Shown here piece after piece: positions 1 through 10,788 of a DNA stretch of 64,000 nucleotides. The notes beneath the pieces are model-generated. The model did no database searches, had not been told where the DNA came from, and saw only the letters and a program-made list of their open reading frames with translations. Positions within the stretch are counted from its first letter, which is position 1, and each line of letters opens with the position of its first letter. Position numbers and translations under genes: made by a program. The stretch comes from Eustoma russellianum (lineage: Eukaryota > Streptophyta > Magnoliopsida > Gentianales > Gentianaceae), in contig AP025049.1 of the NCBI GenBank assembly GCA_036186865.1, positions 32,265,635 to 32,329,634 of the forward strand, given 5' to 3'.

Positions 1-1839
1 TGTATTGAGTTTATTTTTGGTGTGATCGTAGCTTATTATGTCTAGTTTATTGTGGCATTGGAATTTCTGGGAAATCATTTGTGGATTGGTCAGAAATGAA
101 TTTTTAGTATCAAGGGGTCAAAACAGTGTCTGGTCGTACCACCTTAGGGAGAAAAGTTAATTAAGTACCTTAAACATCTTGGATTGACCTGAAATTTTTA
201 CAGGAAGTACTTAAGACATATAGCTAAGTATCCATGTGAAGAAATTGATTTTATCTATTGATCTTGATGGTAAACCATTGAGGGAAAGTTGGTGTAACAT
301 TCTGGAAAACAGGATAGATTGACCCTTTGTGCTTGTATGAATTGTATCGTATTTATTTTGACTTGTTTTGGTGAATGGGCACTTGAATATTGTTCATAAA
401 GGAAATAGGAAATATTTCCAGGTGCTAAGTGAACCCCATAATGAGTTTATGGATGGAGACTAGTTAAGGAATGGAGTTGAGAGTGCAGCAGAATTTCTGT
501 TGTACCCTTGTTGGGAATTATAATTATTGAGGCACCTACGCTTGTCGAAATCGCATGAAATTTGTACAGAATGTAGTTAAGATCATGTGGTGCATGTCCA
601 AATTTTTAGTTTCTGGAAAATAGGCTCAAAAGGTTGATTTTAATGCCAGACAATACAGGACATGCTGCTGGATCGTTTTCCAGCCCATGAAGAAAGTTGT
701 TTATGATGTTATAAGTGCATTTTACCATGTTGCATCTCATGCACTTGCATTGACATGCTCATATGTTCCATGCTCATGATTTTATCGATGTTTTATATAA
801 AGTTTCTGTTTTGAAAGAATTTCGTCCCTTCTGGCCAGCTTAACCCGCTACAGATCCGGGGTTAATTGATCTGACGAAGTATAAGAACCGATCCAGGCCC
901 GGTATAATAGGTCTGATGAAATGTAAGAACCGATCCAGGCCCGGTATAATAGGTCTGAAGAGTATAAGAACCGAGCCAGGTCCGGTATAATAGACCTGAA
1001 GGTGATCATGTTATAAGAACCGAGTCATGCCCGGTATAATAGGCTGACACACTCTCTTGTTTTATGATGAGCATGATTTAAAAGAAAGAAAGAAAATTCA
1101 AGCATTTTTATGAGCATGTCTAAAGGATAGAAAGAAAAAATTTTCCGTTGCATTGCATTTGCATCGCATTCATATTTTCATACACGTTACGCATGATACC
1201 TTGTATAGAAGTAAAGTTTGGCTATAGCACGTAGAATCTAACTAAGTGATGACACTTAGATCTTAGTTAAGTGTTGACATGACTTTAAGAATGATGCCTC
1301 GAAAAAGCATTGGCAGGCATGTTTTAACTTAAGAAATTGGGGTTTGATTCTTGTATGCCGTTTTCTCTTTATTGTACAGTGTTCTTGTATACTTGCTGGC
1401 GACTCTGTCGCTCACCCATTTATTTTTCCCCCCAGAGCCAGGTAATGAAGTCGAGTGGATTGATGATGAGCCGAGGGTGCCATACCCATAGGTTATTGAA
1501 GTCGCTGTTAAGAGAATGATGATGGAAGCTTTTGATGAACCTTTGGGACATTTTGGGACTTAGCTATTTTCGGATTCTCTTCAGATAATGTTTGTATAAT
1601 TTCGCGGTGTAGTTTGCTATCGGTTCAGTTTGTATAATTTTGCTGTGTATTCGCGATTTGACGCTTTCGGATTAAGGTTCAAATTCTGCCGTATTTTTAT
1701 CTACCTGTTAAGATCGTGACTTTGTAATCCATGTTTATTCATGGGTTTTACGAGTTAAGTATCGACGGTTTGTACTTTTCCGAAAGGGAAGGTACGGCGG
1801 GTGCATCGTACGAGGGGTAGCCGAGTACGGGGCGCTACA
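1..1839 (+). mobile_element. 3' part of a Tekay/Del-type Ty3/gypsy LTR
   Basis: Non-coding. Its last ~60 bases, ending in GTACGGGGCGCTACA, match the reverse complement of the LTR end at 57957, including the GTACGGCGGGTGCA block, so this is the same LTR family in forward orientation. It ends in CA at 1839 and the next base already belongs to a Sirevirus LTR, so the element appears to have inserted there. The LTR start lies left of the window. Whether this is a 3' LTR or a solo LTR cannot be told. No ORF of note. Confidence 0.8.
853..1050 (+). repeat. Minisatellite inside Tekay LTR
   Basis: Four imperfect units of roughly 40-50 bp, beginning near 881, 924, 963 and 1012. Each has TAAGAACCGA followed by a CCCGGTATAATAGG-like core and GTCTGA. 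The block just before them (853-875) contains GATCCGGGGTTAATTGATC, which is the reverse complement of the core of the 43-bp repeat in the other Tekay LTR at 58672. The arrays are homologous but differ in copy number and in sequence. Confidence 0.75.
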
Positions 1840-3778
1840 CACATACACATGTATTCTAACGTACTACCGACACGTTATACATCTTACGTACGTACGTTAA
1901 CGTCACACCACCATACTTAATTCATATTTATGAGTATATTCAGGTCTTATATCATATGATATAAGTCATGGTGATGACAAATTAAATACGACACGTTAAA
2001 AGGTTCTAAACCGAAAATTGTCGTATCGGGCGAATATCGAAACTTCACCAACGTGTCACGTACTTGCCACATGCTGAAAATTTCGGCATGTGTGCCTTAC
2101 AATGGCCGAATTTTACCACACAATTATGCCATATTTACTATTTTGAATTATGTAAATTGATTTAAAGATAGTATGGCAATGTTTTAAAAAAATTATGGAA
2201 ATAATGTGATGATATTTTTAATATCACACATGCTGAAAATTTCAGTATGTGTTGGAATGTGTTGTGGCCGATTTTTGTCTCCAAATTTAAGCATATTTGA
2301 TTTTTTATTTTCAAGAGAATAATCTATACATAAATGGAAATAATTTGAACTTGTCTTGAATATCACACATGTTGAAAATTTTAGCATGTGGAGAATAATG
2401 GTGGGCGAATTCTAGCATGGAAATGTTGACAAATTATCTTGCAAAATGTACGGAATTTATTGTGTGACTTATGGCAATTATTTTATGATGATTTTGGCAC
2501 ATGTTTTTAGTGAAATATTCAGATTTTCCAAGTCATCAAATGATGACAACATTCAACCAATCATGAAGTGCCAAGTAAGCAAAGGTTAAATGATCATCCA
2601 ATGAGAAGGTGCCAAGTAAGCAAGATCATGTCACAATGATGCCACACATTCTCCCAAGGACTTAGAAGACAATTTTCAAGAGGAGAAGGACTCCCAAGGG
2701 GGCGGCCACAATGTGATTAAAAAGAAGGAAGAAGAGAAAAACAAGAACAAGAATAAGTGTTGCAAATTGAAAGATCAAAAGTGTTCTAGCCTTATTCTTC
2801 TACACTCTCTTTCTTTCTTCTAAAAGCCTATTGTACTTACATTCATATTCTTGAATAGGCTTCTCTTAGACCACCACACATTCTATATCTTTGTAAAAGA
2901 TTGATCAAGGTGTGATTAATCTTCATTCTTGCAAGGTGGTGGTGTTCGTGCGCAATTGTATTCATCATACAAGGTTTGTAAAGGGTTGGAGTTGTTGTGT
3001 AACTCCATCAACCCTATGGTAAGGTGTTTTTGCGTGTGTGTGATTAGTGTGAACCGAGGAAGGTGTTCCTCGAAGACTGGAGTAGGTTGTTGATAACCGA
3101 ACCAGTATAAAATTCTTGGTGTCATTTACTTTCAGCACTGGTTTTCTGTTTCAGCATTGTTTATTGTTTTTAATCATGCTTGTAAAAATAGTAAACGAAT
3201 TTCAAAAATCACGAAACTTTCAGAAAACATATCCACACGTTTCAAGGTTCTTTTGGCGCACGTTTCAACCCTTTTGGATAAGTATAAGTCAACCAAACAT
3301 CCAAAGTTCTGAGACTAGTGCAGTCTGATTTTCAGGCTTGCAAAGTTTGAGACTTTGATTGTATTTGACTAACTTCCCAAAAGAATGTTTTCAAAACTGT
3401 TTCAACCCATTTAAATATAACATATAATGGGTCAGTGGTTAAAATTTCAGAGCATTTGGAGTTGTGTACAAATATGAATTAATTTTTCAAATCAGTGTAC
3501 CGTTTCTGGCAGATTTGCGCAATCTGACCACCAACGAATTTTCAAGGGGTTAGAGGTTGAATTTAAATCTGAAATTTTTAGGAGACACTCATAACATCTG
3601 AGGCTAAGTTCCCTCCAAATTTCAGAATTTGTGAAGACCTGCAACCTAGAATTGGTCCTGAAAACAAAAACTGTTTTCAGAAGTTGGTTTTTTGGTTCAA
3701 ACTAATTTTAAAAACCACATTTTCCGCACCCACTATTCAACCCCCCCCCCCTTCTAGTGGTGCCTTGCAGATCCTACA
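1840..3778 (+). mobile_element. Sirevirus-type Ty1/copia LTR, 5' truncated
   Basis: Matches the LTRs at 46465-49489 and 50696-53650 in reverse complement over its whole length. It ends with TGCAGATCCTACA at 3778, the same terminus those LTRs have. About 0.4 kb of the LTR start is missing because the Tekay LTR replaces it at 1839/1840. No primer-binding site follows the end, so this is a 3' or solo LTR. GAAAG at 3779-3783 would be one half of a 5-bp target duplication. It is clearly more diverged from the other two copies than they are from each other. Confidence 0.85.
2068..2391. repeat. Three LTR palindromes (ACATGCTGAAA type)
   Basis: Palindromes of about 26-28 bp lie at 2068-2095, 2224-2252 and 2364-2391. 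Each has the form CACATGCTGAAA / TTTCAGCATGTG with a few mismatches. Homologous palindromes stand at matching positions in both LTRs of the element at 46465-53650. Confidence 0.8.
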
Positions 3779-4090
3779 GAAAGTTCAAGTTTGTTTCAAT
3801 TTCTCTTGATCCTACTTTGATACTAATTGCTGCAACTTGAAAGGACAAAAGGAGAAACAAGTGGAGCTCGTTGTGAATTGGAGAAGCATTGGCAAAACAC
3901 TTTCTTATTGATCACTTTGAACCTTCTTAACTTCAGGTTATCCAAGAAGCAAAGTGGTAAGAGAGTGGAAAGAAGAGAAAGAGGAGCGTTCATAGTTTGT
4001 TTTTTTTAATCCCGTAACGTTTGCTTGTCTTTCTGTTAGTTTGCTTCTTTTTTTCTCTTTTTGTTTTTATTTAATCACTTTAGGTAAAAC
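3779..4090 (+). other. Leader of the chromovirus, no gene
   Basis: Non-coding stretch between the Sirevirus LTR end and the gag start at 4091. It contains poly-T runs (near 3999 and 4050). No tRNA-type primer-binding site (TGGTATCAGAGC or close) is visible and it does not resemble the 3' LTR end near 9987. The chromovirus therefore has no recognisable 5' LTR in this window. Confidence 0.6.
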
Positions 4091-5310
4091 ATGGATAGCA
4101 GCACTCACTCTGCATCTAGCAAGTCAAAAGAGGCCGAAACTATTGACAACACGCAACAACAAATGCTGGAGATGCTTAAGAAACTTATGCATGACAATGA
4201 GGTAATCAAGCATCACTTGGAAGACGTGGAACAAAGCTACAAAACGAGTGATGGCCAAGGTACAAGCAGGGCCGTTCCCCTACCACAACCTAGGCGCCAC
4301 CCACCAGAGGAAGTTGAAGATGACAACCTTAGACCGCCACACATCGAGGAGCGAAGGTTTGTTCCTCCAACACAACCAAGAAGGTACGCTCCAAGAAGGT
4401 ACAATGATGATTATGACTTTGATGACCACCCTCCCCGTGGTTACCAAAGAAGCCAAAATCCCCTTTTCCCGCAAGATGACGATTTTCTCAAAACCAAAAT
4501 AAATATTCCCACGTTTTATGGTAAAAGTAATGCGGAGGAATATTTAGAATGGGAAACGAAAGTGGGTTTAATCTTTTCTTGTACCAATTATAGTGAATTT
4601 CAAAAAGTGAGGTACGCTTCTATTGAGTTTTCTGGTTATGCACTTAATTGGTGGACAAATTTGTGTCAAAATACAACTAAGACAAGGCAACCTCCAATTG
4701 CCACTTCAGAATAAATGAAGTTTGAAATAAGACAACGTTTTATCCCAAACAATTATGAGAGTTCTATTTTCACGAGTTTGCATAATTTACGACAAGGTTC
4801 CAAAAGTGTAGACGAGTATTATAAAGAGTTGGAAATTTTGTTGGAAAGGTCTAACTTGCAGGAACCCGAAGAAGCCACCAAGGCTCGATTCTTACATGGT
4901 TTAAACAGGGGGATTGCGCAAAGGGTTGACCTTCAACCTTATCTCGACCTCACAACCATGGTCTATATGGTGGAAAAGATTGAACACCAATTAAAGGTAC
5001 GTAGTTCCTCAAATTTCAATTCTACTTATCGTACTACTCACTCTTTATCAAGATTTCCCAGCAAGCCTTCAGGAACGGGAAGTTCACGGCCAATAGGAGG
5101 CCAATCACATGACCAAGGTGCGTCACAAAGAATGGACAAACGTATGCAATCCACACAAAGGAGAGATGACCACAACCAACAAAAGGCTCCTACCGGAAAT
5201 TCTTCTGATCCCTCAAACAGGTTTAGAGACATTAAATGTTATAAATGTCAAGGACGTGGTCATATAGGAAAAGAGTGTCCTAATGCAAAACGAATCACGT
5301 TAATTGAGGA
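4091..5310 (+). pseudogene. Chromovirus gag (one in-frame stop)
   Basis: Starts at the ATG at 4091 (MDSSTHSASS). A glutamine-rich helix and a basic/proline linker come first, then the retrotransposon gag domain (INIPTFYGKSNAEEYLEWE, ALNWW) from about residue 138. An in-frame TAA at 4712-4714 interrupts the domain and the same frame continues at 4715 with MKFEIRQRF. A CCHC zinc knuckle, CX2CX4HX4C, is encoded at 5237-5278 (CYKCQGRGHIGKEC). In this family Gag packages the element RNA into virus-like particles in the cytoplasm, and the knuckle binds RNA. The frame runs on into protease without a break, so gag and pol were one polyprotein. Confidence 0.88.
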
Positions 5311-5479
5311 GACAAATGAATATGTGTCTGAGTCCGAGCATGAAAACGAGTCTGAGCATGATAATGATATTGAACCTGAAGAAGATCTAGGCGCATTAGA
5401 TGATTTTGACAATAAGGAGTTTCTTGTTGTGCGTAGAGCTTTAAATGCATATCCAAAATTAGATGATCATGAACAACAT

Positions 5480-5850
5480 AGAGAAAACATTTTCTATATT
5501 CACTGCATGATAAATGGTAAAGTGTGCTCCATGATCATTGATTCCGGTTCTTGTGCGAATGTGGCTAGTATCGAATTGGTAAGAAAACTGAATTTGCCTA
5601 TGACTAATCATCCCCATCCTTACAAACTTGCATGGCTAAATGATTGCGGTGAAGTTAGCGTAAGTAAACAAGTTTTGATTTCTGTTAGCATTGGTAGTTA
5701 CAAAGATGATGTTTTATGTGATGTTGCACCAATGCATGCTAGTCATATCTTACTTGGTAGGCCATGGCAATTTGATCGACATGTGACATATGATGGTTAT
5801 TTGAATCGTTATTCTTTCAAATTGAATGGAAAATTGTACAAATTGCATGC
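5480..5850 (+). pseudogene. Chromovirus aspartic protease domain
   Basis: In frame with the gag end. The catalytic motif is MIIDSGSCANV at about 5531-5563, with the aspartate codon at 5540. The flap and C-terminal part carry HILLGRPWQFDRHVTYDG near 5738-5795. The family protease acts as a homodimer and cuts the Gag-Pol polyprotein in the particle. This stretch has no stop. An acidic linker (repeats of ESEHENESEHDND) separates it from the zinc knuckle. Confidence 0.85.
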
Positions 5851-6229
5851 ACTTCCACCACACAAAGTCCACGAGGATCACCAACGCATGTCTGAATCTA
5901 GGGCCGATCCTAAGGAAAAAGAAGCCGAGAGAAAATTCGTGGAGTGTATGAAAAGTGAGAACAAAACACACGAGAGCAAGGGAAAAGAGGTAGTGCCCCT
6001 AAGTGTCAACGATTCCAAAAAGAAGTATGGGTATTTTGCAAAGAAAAGAGAGGTCACACACGCCCTTTATAACAATCAAACTTTCCTCATCATCATACCA
6101 AAGTCGTGTCACCTTGCCCTAGAAGAACTCCCACCAAACTTACCTACTTCAGTTGCGTCCCTTATCCAAGAATATGAAGTTCCATTTCCCTCCGAACTAC
6201 CATTCGGATTACCACCCATTAGAGGAATA

Positions 6230-6845
6230 GAACACCAAATCGACTTTGTCCCAGGAGCCATGTTACCCAATCGCCCAGCCTATCGAGCCAACCCTGAAGA
6301 AACCAAAGAAATCCAAAGGCAAGTAGAGGAGCTCCTAGCGAGTGGACAATTCCGAGAGAGCCTAAGCCCATCTGCCATCCCAGTCATTTTAGTACCCAAA
6401 AAGGATGGAACGTGGAGAATGTGTACCGATTGCCGAGCCATAAACAAAATTACCGTCAAGTATAGGTACCCTATACCTAGGCTGGATGATATGTTGGATA
6501 TGTTGCACGGATCTAAATTCTTCACCAAAATCGACCTTAAGCAAGGGTACTTCCAGGTATGCATTAGAGAAGGGGACGAATGGAAGACTGCATTCAAAAC
6601 AAAGTTTGGGCTCTATGAGTGGTTGGTGATGCCCTTCGGGCTCACCAACGCCCCTGGCACCTTTATGAGGCTAATGAATGAAGTCTTACGCACGTTCATA
6701 GGACAATTTGTCGTTGTCTATTTCGATGATATCCTAATCTATTCCCAAACCATAGAAGATCATCTTGACCACATTAGAGCCGTTTTTGAAAAGATTAAGC
6801 AAGAACAACTTTACGCCAACTTTAAGAAGTGCTCTTTTTTTTAGA
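6230..6845 (+). pseudogene. Chromovirus reverse transcriptase
   Basis: RT palm and fingers on the plus strand. HQIDFVPGA precedes the VPKKDGTWRMC motif, then IDLKQGYFQV, MPFGLTNAP and the catalytic YFDDIL (Tyr codon at 6719). The enzyme copies element RNA into cDNA. The frame is lost at a run of eight T at 6833-6840, directly after the KKCSFF segment; the following tether and RNase H continue in another frame. Apart from that, all usual RT motifs are present, so the copy looks fairly young. Confidence 0.9.
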
Positions 6846-7500
6846 ACGCGTAGTTTTTCTAGGCTTTGTCATTTCGGCTGAGGGAGTAGAAATGGATGAG
6901 GAAAAGGTTAGGTCAATTGTGGAGTGTCCTATACCTAAGACTGTAGGGGAAGTTCGCAGTTTCCATGGACTTGCAAGTTTTTATAGACACTTTGTCAAAG
7001 GTTTTTCTTCCATAGCTGCACCCCTAAACGAAATTGTGAAAAAAGATGTGTCTTTTCGGTGGAAAGAGCCACAACAACAGGCATTTGATGAGCTTAAGCG
7101 TAGGCTGACCACTGCACCCATACTTAGGTTACCGAATTTTGACGAAACCTTTGAGATCGAGTGTGATGCAAGTGGAGTGGGTATAAGCGCAGTTTTGACC
7201 CAAGGTAAGAAACCCATAGCCTACTTTAGTGAGAAGTTGAAAGGCGCTGCATTGAATTACTCTACCTATGATAAGGAACTTTATGCCCTTGTGAGATCCC
7301 TACAAACTTGGCAACACTATCTTCAACCTAAAGAGTTTGTGATTCACACTGACCACGAAAGCCTTAAGTATCTTAAAGGGCAAGGAAAGTTGAACAAAAG
7401 ACATGCCAAATGGGTAGAGTACATAGAACAATTCCCTTACGTGATTAAGTACAAACAAGGAAAGGACAATATAGTTGCTGATGCCCTCTCTAGGAGATAC
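6846..7500 (+). pseudogene. Chromovirus tether and RNase H
   Basis: Frame shifted relative to RT. The tether (EVRSFHGLASFYRHFVKGFS) is followed by the gypsy RNase H: ECDASGVGISAVLTQ with the first catalytic Asp near 7160, the Glu in TYDKELYALV, the Asp in IHTDHESLKYL, and the final Asp in VADALSRR near 7480. It degrades the RNA strand of the RNA-DNA hybrid. No stops in this section. Confidence 0.88.
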
Positions 7501-8842
7501 ACGTTAGTCACTACATTATCCTCACGCTTCTTAGGATTCCAATCACTTAAGGAATTGTACCTCAATGACCATGACTTTGGCACCATTTTCGAGGCTTGCA
7601 AAGAGGCACCATTTCGGAAATTCTACATACATGAGGGTTATCTTTTCAAAGAACAAAAATTGCGTGTTCCCCAATCATCCCTACGAGAAGCACTGACCAG
7701 AGAAGCCCATGGGGGAGATTTAATGGGTCATTTCGGAGTGTTCAAAACCCTTGAGACTCTTAAAGAACATTTCTATTGGCCCCACATGCGCATAGATGTC
7801 GAAAGGTTATGTGGTAGTTGCATCACTTGCAAACAAGCCAAATCCAAGTCCCAACCACATGGCCTTTACACGACTTTACCCGTTCCTGATGCCCCTTGGA
7901 TTGACATCTCCATGGACTTTGTTTTAGGATTTCCTAGGTCTCGGGGAGGACGCGATATCATTTATGTTGTGGTTGATCGATTTTCAAAAATGGCACATTT
8001 CATTGCATGTAGGAAAGTTGATGATGCCACACATGTTGCTGATTTGTTCTTCAAAGAAATTGTGAGATTGCATGGCATGCCACGTACAATTGTAAGTGAT
8101 AGAGATACGAAATTTTTGATTCATTTTTGGCGTGTTTAGTGGGCTAAACTTGGTACACAATTGTTGTTTTCAACCACTGCACACCTACAAACTGATGGAC
8201 AAACTGAAGTCGTTAATCGTACTCTTTCTCAACTTTTGCGTGCCATTTTGGAAAAACACATTAAACATTGGGAAGATTGTTTACCATATATAGAATTTGC
8301 ATACAATAGGAGTGTCCATCACGGTACCTTGCATAGTCCATTTGAAATCGTGTATGGCTTTAATCCCTTGTCTCCCCTCGATTTGATTCCTATTCCCGTG
8401 CATGAACGTTCTAGTCTTGATGGTAAACAAAAAGCAGAAAAGATAAAGAAACTGCATGAACAAGTTAAAACACAACTTGAAAAGAAAAACAAAGCTTATG
8501 AAAGACGAACTAACAAACATCGAAAACGAGTTGTGTTTAAACCTGGAGATTTAGTGTGGTTACATTTGCGCAAAGAAAGATTTCCCAATGAGAGAAAGTC
8601 AAAACTGTTACCTCGAGGAAATGGACCTTTCAAAGTTTTGAAATGCATAGGTGACAATGCATACATCCTAGATCTTCCCGAAAGGTATGGTTCAATTTCG
8701 CCTACTTTTAATGTTGCTGACCTCACCCCTTTCACTGATGATCTTTTTGATTCGAGGGCGAATCCTTTTGAGGAGGGGGGATTGATGAGGATCAAGGGTC
8801 CGACGAGGGACAAGGATCCCATCAAGAGGTCAAGGGTCCTAT
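7501..8842 (+). pseudogene. Chromovirus integrase (one in-frame stop)
   Basis: Zinc-binding HHCC domain at about 7708-7850 (HGG..GHFG..., CGSCITCKQ). The catalytic core has DISMDF, VSDRD and QTDGQTEVVNRTL, giving the D-D-E triad. An in-frame TAG at 8137-8139, after HFWRV, breaks the core. The C-terminal GPF/Y-like part (LLPRGNGPFKVL) and NPFEEGG follow. The frame ends at 8842 by a shift: in the next frame the usual GPITKRRARELF tail reads on to about 8950. Integrase inserts the cDNA into chromosomes. No chromodomain is visible. Confidence 0.88.
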
Positions 8843-9289
8843 AACAAAAAGGAGGGCAAGAGAACTTTTTCATCAAGTTGGAACCTTCTTGTATAAGCAT
8901 GTTCAAGATGAACCTAAGGTTCCATGGGTTCATTTCATTGAACCCACCCTTTAAGCCCTTTGAGAGTGTGCGTGTGTCTTCATTTTTAAAGTTTGTTTTT
9001 TTTGTGATCCTTGTTTTATGTGTTTGCTTTGTAGGTAAATTAGGTAGATGAGAAGTCCAAATAAAATGAAGGCCCAAAAATGAGGAATGTAACCGTGTGT
9101 TGCAAAATGGGAGACAAAAGAAATGTTGTCTTGAAGAGAATGATTGTCTCCACAAAGACAAATTCAAATGTGTCCCAGATGAATTCCTCTTTTCAAAATT
9201 GACCTCAAAATCATCTCCAAGGAGCAAAAGGGGGCCGGCCAAGGTGGAAGGGAAGATGAGGATCAAATTGAAGTTAAACTTGAAATTAA

Positions 9290-9660
9290 ATTCAACCACA
9301 ATTTGAATTCAAGTTTCAACCAAATTGGAGACTTAAAATTCAAGAAGATCTCAGCCTATTTTCCAGCCATACACACGCCAACATGAAGGATAAAAGAAGG
9401 ATAAATGCCAATTCAAATTGAATCCAAGTTTGAATTCAAATTCAACTCAAATTTTGATTTCAAGCTTCAACCATCATTTGAATTCAATTCCAAGCCTTTT
9501 ATCATCATCAAAATCAGATTTCCAAGGTCAAAAGAAGCATCACACACGGCTGGAAGGGAAAGGATAAGCAAGAGTCAAAATTCAAAGTGAACTCAAATTC
9601 AAACTCAACTTGAATTCAAATTCAACCAACTCTTGAATTCAACTTCAAGCCTCATCCTAC
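9290..9660. repeat. AATTCAAATTCAA-type degenerate repeats
   Basis: Many copies of TTGAATTCAA, AATTCAAATTCAA and related strings, several palindromic around GAATTC, spaced irregularly in the U3 part of the putative LTR (for example near 9303, 9430, 9478, 9600 and 9645). Confidence 0.7.
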
Positions 9661-9857
9661 TTATCAAATCAGCTCCTCCAAGACAATATTTTGACATCAA
9701 GCACGGCTGAATAGATGGAGATAATGTCTTGCAAGATTTTAAGATTTTAGCTAGAATTTGTTTTAGCTTTGAATTCAAATAATTTTCAATTTTTCAAACA
9801 TTGCTAGCTAGCCTTATTTTGAATTAGTTCTAGACATTTTAAGGCTCAAACTCAGCC

Positions 9858-9866
9858 TATAAATAG
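9858..9866 (+). promoter_or_regulatory. TATA box of the chromovirus LTR
   Basis: TATAAATAG, a strong plant TATA consensus, preceded by CAGCC and about 120 bases before the putative LTR end. It would start element RNA near 9890. Confidence 0.6.
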
Positions 9867-10012
9867 ACCCTTTTGGGATGCCTAGGAGAACAAGTTTGAT
9901 GAATAACAATTCTTGATATTTTCGTTCACTTTGTGTGAGACTTTGTTTTCTTGGTTTTGCATTAAAAACCTAGGTTAAGATCCTACAAAGTTGAGCATTT
10001 TGAAGGTGTTGC

Positions 10013-10183
10013 CATTGCTTAAAGGTGCCATCCAGGAGGGCCATATCGGTTTGCCTGATCAACGACCATCTTGAAGTGTTGGTCTTGCTCATTAGCAAGG
10101 GGAAGTCTTCTTCCTTGTGCCTAACCCTTTGTGAAGGACGTTTGGAAGGTGGAATCGTTGGAGCCCACGAGTTGCACGCATCA
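10013..10183 (-). mobile_element. Truncated copy of the 205-bp TG..CA element
   Basis: Nearly the same sequence as 15183-15387 (GAGGGCCATAT, ACCATCTTGAAGTGTTGG, GTGAAGGACGTTTGG), but it lacks about 29 bp in the middle and its left end is lost. The right end, ACGCATCA at 10183, falls inside the copia RT codons for EEVY of the reverse-strand remnant. Strand is arbitrary. Confidence 0.7.
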
Positions 10184-10776
10184 TAAACTTCCTCTTCTAA
10201 GTCACTATTAAGAAATGCATTCTTAATGTCAAGCTGGAAGAGTGACCAGTTAAGGTTAACAACAAGAGAAAAAAGTGTTCTTACAGTGTTCAGTTTTACC
10301 ACAGGTGCAAAAGTTTCTTCATAGTCAATCCCAAAGGTTTGGGTGAAACCTTTGCCAACTAATCTTGCTTTCTATATGTTTATGAATCCATCAAAATTAT
10401 GTTTGATATAGAAAATCCATTTGCAACCCACTGGTTTGATCGCATCCTTAGCAGGTATAACTTTCCATGCACCATTCTTGATCAAAGCATCCATTTCCTC
10501 AGTGATAGCTTTCTTCCACTCAGGTTGAGCTAAGGCATCTTGAATGTTCCTTGGAACCTGCAAGCTATGAAGTGAGGAAACAAAGACTTTACAGCTCCCC
10601 TTAACACAATCATATGACACATAATTGCCAATAGGATACATCTTCTTCGCACATGCTCTTACTCCTTTTCTGATGGCTATTGATCTATAATCTACTGGGA
10701 CAATTTCCATGAAGGTAGATGACTCACCCTCTGAATCTTCAATATTTATGTAAGTATTCTCATGGTGATCATACAC
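10184..10776 (-). pseudogene. Ty1/copia reverse transcriptase fragment
   Basis: Reverse strand. It reads ALAQPEWKKAITEEMDALIKNGAWKV, then CKWIFYIKHN, and after a frameshift FQLDIKNAFLNSDLEEEVY, the N-terminal half of the copia RT (RVT_2). It stops at the junction with the small TG..CA element at 10183, so the catalytic YVDD part is missing. The integrase fragment follows upstream, in the copia order. Confidence 0.85.
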
Positions 10777-10788
10777 AATGTGGTCCCT

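Larger units (their letters stand above)
3779..9987 (+). mobile_element. Ty3/gypsy chromovirus (CRM/Reina-like), 5' LTR missing
   Basis: Gag, protease, reverse transcriptase, RNase H and integrase lie in the Ty3/gypsy order on the plus strand, followed by a long non-coding region with a TATA box that fits a 3' LTR. The RT and integrase text (LPPIRGIEHQID, KDGTWRMC, LKKDVSF-like tether, NPFEEGG end) fits the chromovirus group, nearest to CRM- or Reina-type elements from memory. No chromodomain is seen. Lesions are few: one stop in gag, one frameshift at a T run near 6835 and one stop in integrase. The exact LTR start is not defined because there is no second copy to compare. Confidence 0.8.
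8845..9987 (+). mobile_element. Chromovirus 3' untranslated region and putative 3' LTR
   Basis: No gene. It begins with the frameshifted integrase tail, then a T-rich and an AT-rich stretch. A TATAAATAG box at 9858 and a terminal ...GATCCTACA at 9987 suggest a 3' LTR ending there. The LTR start is uncertain (somewhere after about 9000) and no clear polypurine tract was found. The 267-aa reverse-strand ORF here is an artefact of low-complexity sequence. Confidence 0.55.

Noticed and set aside
8496..9299. 267-codon open frame on the reverse strand
   Set aside because: It overlaps the integrase C-terminus antisense and low-complexity LTR sequence; composition-driven, with no domain.
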